Positions 61,207 to 64,000 of a stretch of DNA of 64,000 nt are shown here, in pieces. The position numbers and the translations under genes were made by a program. Position 1 is the first letter of the stretch; every line of letters begins with the position of its first letter. The notes beneath the pieces were generated by a model. It did no database searches, had not been told where the DNA came from, and saw only the letters and a list, made by a program, of their open reading frames with translations. This DNA comes from Microbacterium maritypicum (GTDB lineage: Bacteria > Actinomycetota > Actinomycetes > Actinomycetales > Microbacteriaceae), in NCBI RefSeq assembly GCF_008868125.1, contig NZ_WAAQ01000001.1, positions 1,798,001-1,862,000 on the forward strand, in the 5' to 3' direction.

Positions 61207-61917
61207 ATGGCAAAGAGTGCTCCTGAACCCGAAAAGCGTCCTGGGTTCTTCTCCCAGATCAAGTCCCTCTTCCGGTTCACACGTGAGGCCTACTCATGGC
61301 TTCCGTGGGCGCAGGCCGCGATCCTCATTGGCGGCGTGCTGCTCGGCCTCGTCGCCGGCTATCTCATCCCGCCCTTCCAGATCTGGACGCTCGTCCTCTG
61401 GGGCATCACCGGTCTCATGCTCGGCATCCTCGGCGCCCTGTTCCTGATGACGCGCCTGTCGACCTCGGCCATGTACAGCAAGATCGACGGCATGCCCGGC
61501 GCCACCGGTCATGTGCTCAGCACCAGCCTGGGTCGCAGCTGGCAGGCGTCCGAGACGCCCGTCGGCATCAACCCGAAGACGCAGGAAGCCGTCTACCGCA
61601 CCATCGGCCGCGGTGGCATCGTGGTCGTCGGCGAAGGCGCACGCGGTCGGCTGACCCGCCTCGTGAACGAAGAGCGCAGCAAGGCCCAGCGCGTCGCGCA
61701 CGGCGTTCCCGTCACGGTTCTCTACGTCGGTCACGGCGATGACGAGGTGGCGATCGCCGATCTCTCGAAGACGATCAAGAAGCTCCCGAAGGTGATCGAT
61801 AAGGCCACGATGGCCGCCGTCATCCGCCGCGTGGACTCCGTGTCGCAGTCGCTGTCGTCGCTGCCGATCCCGAAGGGCATCGACCCGACCAAGGTGCGCT
61901 CCCAGCGTCCTCGTTGA
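61207..61917 (+). CDS. DUF4191 membrane protein
   Basis: This 236-residue actinobacterial protein opens with PGFFSQIKSLFRFTREAYSWLPW. Two transmembrane helices (about 36-55 and 61-82) follow, then a conserved cytoplasmic domain with SKIDGMPGATGHVLSTSLGRSW, AVYRTIGRGGIVVVGEG and KLPKVIDKATMAAVIRRVD. Function is unknown; it usually lies near lipA/lipB, RDD and glnA genes. The start is leaderless. A terminator with a T-run follows. Confidence 0.92.
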   Translation: MAKSAPEPEKRPGFFSQIKSLFRFTREAYSWLPWAQAAILIGGVLLGLVAGYLIPPFQIWTLVLWGITGLMLGILGALFLMTRLSTSAMYSKIDGMPGATGHVLSTSLGRSWQASETPVGINPKTQEAVYRTIGRGGIVVVGEGARGRLTRLVNEERSKAQRVAHGVPVTVLYVGHGDDEVAIADLSKTIKKLPKVIDKATMAAVIRRVDSVSQSLSSLPIPKGIDPTKVRSQRPR

Positions 61918-61936
61918 GCTCGCGCACACGAGCCTC

Positions 61937-61977
61937 GAGCGCGGCCGTCCTCCTGTGAGGGCGGCCGCGCTCTGTTT
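61937..61977 (+). terminator. Intrinsic terminator of the DUF4191 gene
   Basis: 16-bp stem (61937-61952 with 61957-61972, one G-U pair, loop CTGT) followed by TGTTTTA. Confidence 0.8.
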
Positions 61978-63164
61978 TACTCGGAGAGCGGCTGCCGCGG
62001 CAGACGACGGACCTTCGCACGACGGCGACGACGCTCCGGGACCATCGAGCGCATCTCGTCGAGCTTGCCGAAGCAGAACAGGCGGTCATCCGCTTCCAGC
62101 ACGACGTGCTTGCGCGGGTTGGGGATCACGCTGACACCGCGGTGCAGCGTGAGAACCGTGATGTCCCGTTCCCACAGACCTGCTTCGCCCAGGGTCTTGC
62201 CGACCAGGTCGACCGCGCCGTGCACCATGAGTTCGGCGACGCCGTAGCCCGTCGAGACCGTCAGGCGCTGGCGCACGTCGATCTCGGGGAACGCCACCTG
62301 ACCGGCGATGTAGTCGATGATGGCGCCCGCGACGTCGAGCTTCGTCGCCGTCTCGATGCCCTGCAGCCCTGGAGAGGAGTTGACCTCCATCACCAGCGGA
62401 CCGTCATCGCCTTCGAGCATGTCGACGCCGGCCACGCGCAGGCCCATGATCTGGGCCGAGCGCACGGCTGCGCGCTCGTAGACGGGGTCGAGCTCGATGG
62501 CCTCCACCGAACCGCCGCGGTGCACGTTCGATCGGAACTCGTCTCCGGCCGCCGATCGTCGCATGGCGGCGACGACGCGATCGCCGACGACCAGCGCTCT
62601 GATGTCCCGGCCGCGACTCTCGGAGATGAACTTCTGGATGAGCACGTTCTGCTTGGTGGAGTGCAGGGTCTCGATGATCGCCTCGGCGACCTTCACCTGC
62701 GGTGCGAGGATGACCCCGATCCCCTGCGTGCCCTCCAGGAGCTTGATGACCACGGGCGCTCCACCCACACGCTCGATCGCAGGGCGCACGTCCGCACGGT
62801 TGCGCACGAACGCCGTGGGCGGCATCGCGATGTTGTGGCGGGAGAGGATCTGGTTCGCGCGCAGCTTGTCGCGGGCGCTCGAGATCCCGTTCGCGGTGTT
62901 CGGCGTGTAGACGTCCATCTGCTCGAACTGTCGCACGACGGCCGTGCCGAAGTATGTGATCGAGTTGCCGATGCGCGGCAGGATCGCGTCGTAGTCGCTG
63001 AGCTGACGACCTCGATAGTGCAGGTCCGGTTCCTCGGCGGTGAGGTCGATCGCGAAGCGCAAAGTATTGAGCACCTTGACGTTGTGCCCGCGCTGAAGCG
63101 CGGCTGCACGCAGCCGCTGGGTGGAGTACGCCTGCGGCGCGCGGGAGAGCACTGCGATCTTCAC
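61977..63164 (-). CDS. rimK: RimK-like ATP-grasp glutamate ligase with RCK_C-like tail
   Basis: This 395-residue protein has the RimK domains in residues 1-290: the N-terminal lobe VLSRAPQAYSTQRLRAAALQRGH, SARDKLRANQILSRHNIAMPPT, the ATP-grasp loop KLLEGTQGIGVILA, and the metal-binding MEVNSSPGLQGIE. RimK adds glutamates to ribosomal protein S6. Residues about 300-375 resemble a TrkA_C/RCK_C ligand-binding domain (ITVLTLHRGVSVIPNPRKH, then LEADDRLFCFGK), which is not present in E. coli RimK. The last 20 residues are very basic. It is divergent from its usual partner, a retropepsin-like protease. Confidence 0.88.
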   Translation of the reverse strand: MKIAVLSRAPQAYSTQRLRAAALQRGHNVKVLNTLRFAIDLTAEEPDLHYRGRQLSDYDAILPRIGNSITYFGTAVVRQFEQMDVYTPNTANGISSARDKLRANQILSRHNIAMPPTAFVRNRADVRPAIERVGGAPVVIKLLEGTQGIGVILAPQVKVAEAIIETLHSTKQNVLIQKFISESRGRDIRALVVGDRVVAAMRRSAAGDEFRSNVHRGGSVEAIELDPVYERAAVRSAQIMGLRVAGVDMLEGDDGPLVMEVNSSPGLQGIETATKLDVAGAIIDYIAGQVAFPEIDVRQRLTVSTGYGVAELMVHGAVDLVGKTLGEAGLWERDITVLTLHRGVSVIPNPRKHVVLEADDRLFCFGKLDEMRSMVPERRRRRAKVRRLPRQPLSE

Positions 63165-63190
63165 GGGGATTTCCTGCCAGGATGTATCAG

Positions 63191-63670
63191 GTGAGTAGGT
63201 CTACCCATTCAAACACCCTTACGGGGTGGCGAGAGTGGGTGAGCCTGCCCGATCTCGGCGTCGACTGGCTCAAAGCCAAGATCGACACCGGTGCGCGCAC
63301 CTCGTCGCTGCACGCTTTCGACATCGTCGAGTTCGAACAGGACGAGCAGCCCTGGGTCCGTTTCAAGGTCAAACCGTGGCAGGACAGCCAGGAGGACGCG
63401 GTCGTCGTCGAGTTGCCGGTCCACGATCGTCGTGCGGTACGGAGCTCTTCCGGTCATGCCCAGGAGCGACTCGTCGTCGAACTGCTCATCCGTCTCGTGG
63501 ACCGCGAGGTGCTGGCCGAGGTGACTCTGAGCAATCGCGACGAGATGGGTTTCCGGATGCTCATCGGACGTGAGGCTCTGCGCCGCGGGTACATCGTCGA
63601 TCCTGCGCGCTCGTTCCTCGGTGGAAGGGCGCCGCGCGAGGCACGCCGGCGCAACCGCGGGCGCGCCTGA
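63191..63670 (+). CDS. RimB-like retropepsin-type zinc/aspartic protease
   Basis: This 159-residue protein has the PF05618 hallmark KIDTGARTSSLHA (Asp and Thr-Gly of the aspartic fold), then SLPDLGVDWLKA before it and GFRMLIGREAL after it. It is annotated as ATP-dependent zinc protease in databases, and in Pseudomonas RimB works against RimK by trimming glutamate tails from S6. The GTG at 63191 has AGGA 8 nt upstream; the ATG nine bases earlier has no space for a ribosome site. The 26-bp gap to rimK means shared promoter DNA. Confidence 0.85.
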   Translation: MSRSTHSNTLTGWREWVSLPDLGVDWLKAKIDTGARTSSLHAFDIVEFEQDEQPWVRFKVKPWQDSQEDAVVVELPVHDRRAVRSSSGHAQERLVVELLIRLVDREVLAEVTLSNRDEMGFRMLIGREALRRGYIVDPARSFLGGRAPREARRRNRGRA

Positions 63671-63688
63671 ATCCGCCCGACCGCGTGG

Positions 63689-64000
63689 TCAGGTGCGGAT
63701 CAGAACCGTGCCGACCGCCTTGTCGTGCAGACCGCGCTGATCGGCGTCCCAGATCACGGCCGGCACGACCACCACGAGCAGGAGCGTGCGCACGATCGGA
63801 CGCCACAGTCCGACCCAGCTGCCGTCCATGCGCGCCAGACGCATGCCGAGGATACGGTGCCCCGGGCTGCCGCCCGCGGTCGGGATGAAGACGATCTGCA
63901 GCACCGCGAACACCAGCATCGGAGCGAACTGGCTCAGGCCGGCTTCCGTCGGCAGCGCGAACTGGTTGAATCCGAGGAATCCGGTGGCGATGATCGTCGC
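63689..64000 (-). CDS. RDD-family membrane protein, C-terminal part
   Basis: This frame runs off the right end of the window; 103 residues are visible. The C-terminus has the RDD-family features GGSPGHRILGMRLARMDG, a hydrophobic segment RTLLLVVVVPAVIWDAD, and QRGLHDKAVGTVLI, where the charged residues replace the namesake Arg-Asp-Asp at the expected place. Function is unknown. In related genomes this gene precedes glutamine synthetase glnA, which would be outside the window. Confidence 0.85.
   Translation of the reverse strand, partial: ATIIATGFLGFNQFALPTEAGLSQFAPMLVFAVLQIVFIPTAGGSPGHRILGMRLARMDGSWVGLWRPIVRTLLLVVVVPAVIWDADQRGLHDKAVGTVLIRT

Noticed and set aside
1..64000. Mobile elements, prophage or CRISPR array
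   Set aside because: No transposase, integrase, phage structural gene, cas gene or regularly spaced repeat was found; gene content is core metabolism and house-keeping.

Overview
This window looks like chromosomal core sequence from a high-GC actinobacterium, most likely family Microbacteriaceae and probably Microbacterium. The evidence is the very high GC content, frequent GTG starts, 4-bp start/stop overlaps, and many actinobacterial marker families: SepH, DUF3000 with RNase D, DUF3093, DUF3159/DUF3710 with dUTPase, DUF4191, DUF4193, DUF7455, a DtpA-like DyP peroxidase and a GlnR-type box before an ammonium transporter. About a dozen genes have a TANNNT -10 element 6-7 nt before the start codon, the mark of leaderless transcription. 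I see no insertion sequence, prophage, integrase or CRISPR array.

Layout. 0-5 kb: pyridoxal kinase tail, HIT hydrolase, threonyl-tRNA synthetase, NarL-type two-component system. 5-14 kb: alpha/beta hydrolase, photolyase, a copper-handling/DyP peroxidase operon, a RibD-like reductase, four tRNA genes (Val, Cys, Gly, Val), a lipoprotein sugar dehydrogenase and a zinc-ribbon GIY-YIG protein. 14-26.5 kb: DUF1611 protein, solitary PemK-like protein, Amt, ZapE, sulfurtransferase with SufE, DUF3000 with RNase D, and a fadA-fadB beta-oxidation operon. 26.5-32.7 kb: a glycerolipid-type cluster (GMC oxidoreductase, lipid kinase, alkyl-DHAP-synthase-like flavoenzyme, divergent TetR-GlpD). 32.8-43.8 kb: SPFH-like protein, dxs, acnA, DUF3159-DUF3710-dut, SepH, a phosphodiesterase. 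43.8-48.8 kb: convergent topoisomerase IV genes. 48.8-54.8 kb: two alanine-racemase-like genes, an ATP-grasp ligase, a CofE-like ligase, SigA, PAC2. 54.9-64 kb: pepA, lpdA, sucB, an unknown membrane protein, DUF4191, RimK with a retropepsin-like protease, RDD protein.

The most unusual observation is the alanine racemase pair at 48.8-50.6 kb. The 346-residue protein keeps the PLP lysine motif but has lost the C-terminal catalytic tyrosine and Met-Asp motif. The overlapping 234-residue protein keeps the tyrosine and Met-Asp motif but has arginine in place of the lysine and lacks most of the barrel. Because alanine racemase active sites are built from two subunits, the two could form one complete site as a heterodimer. 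An ATP-grasp ligase and a CofE-like ligase sit beside them, which suggests, as inference only, a cell-wall peptide role. Other notable items are a perfect 24-bp palindrome upstream of aconitase, a GlnR box upstream of amt, two further unassigned palindromic operators, and a promoter whose two opposite -10 elements share a TA step.
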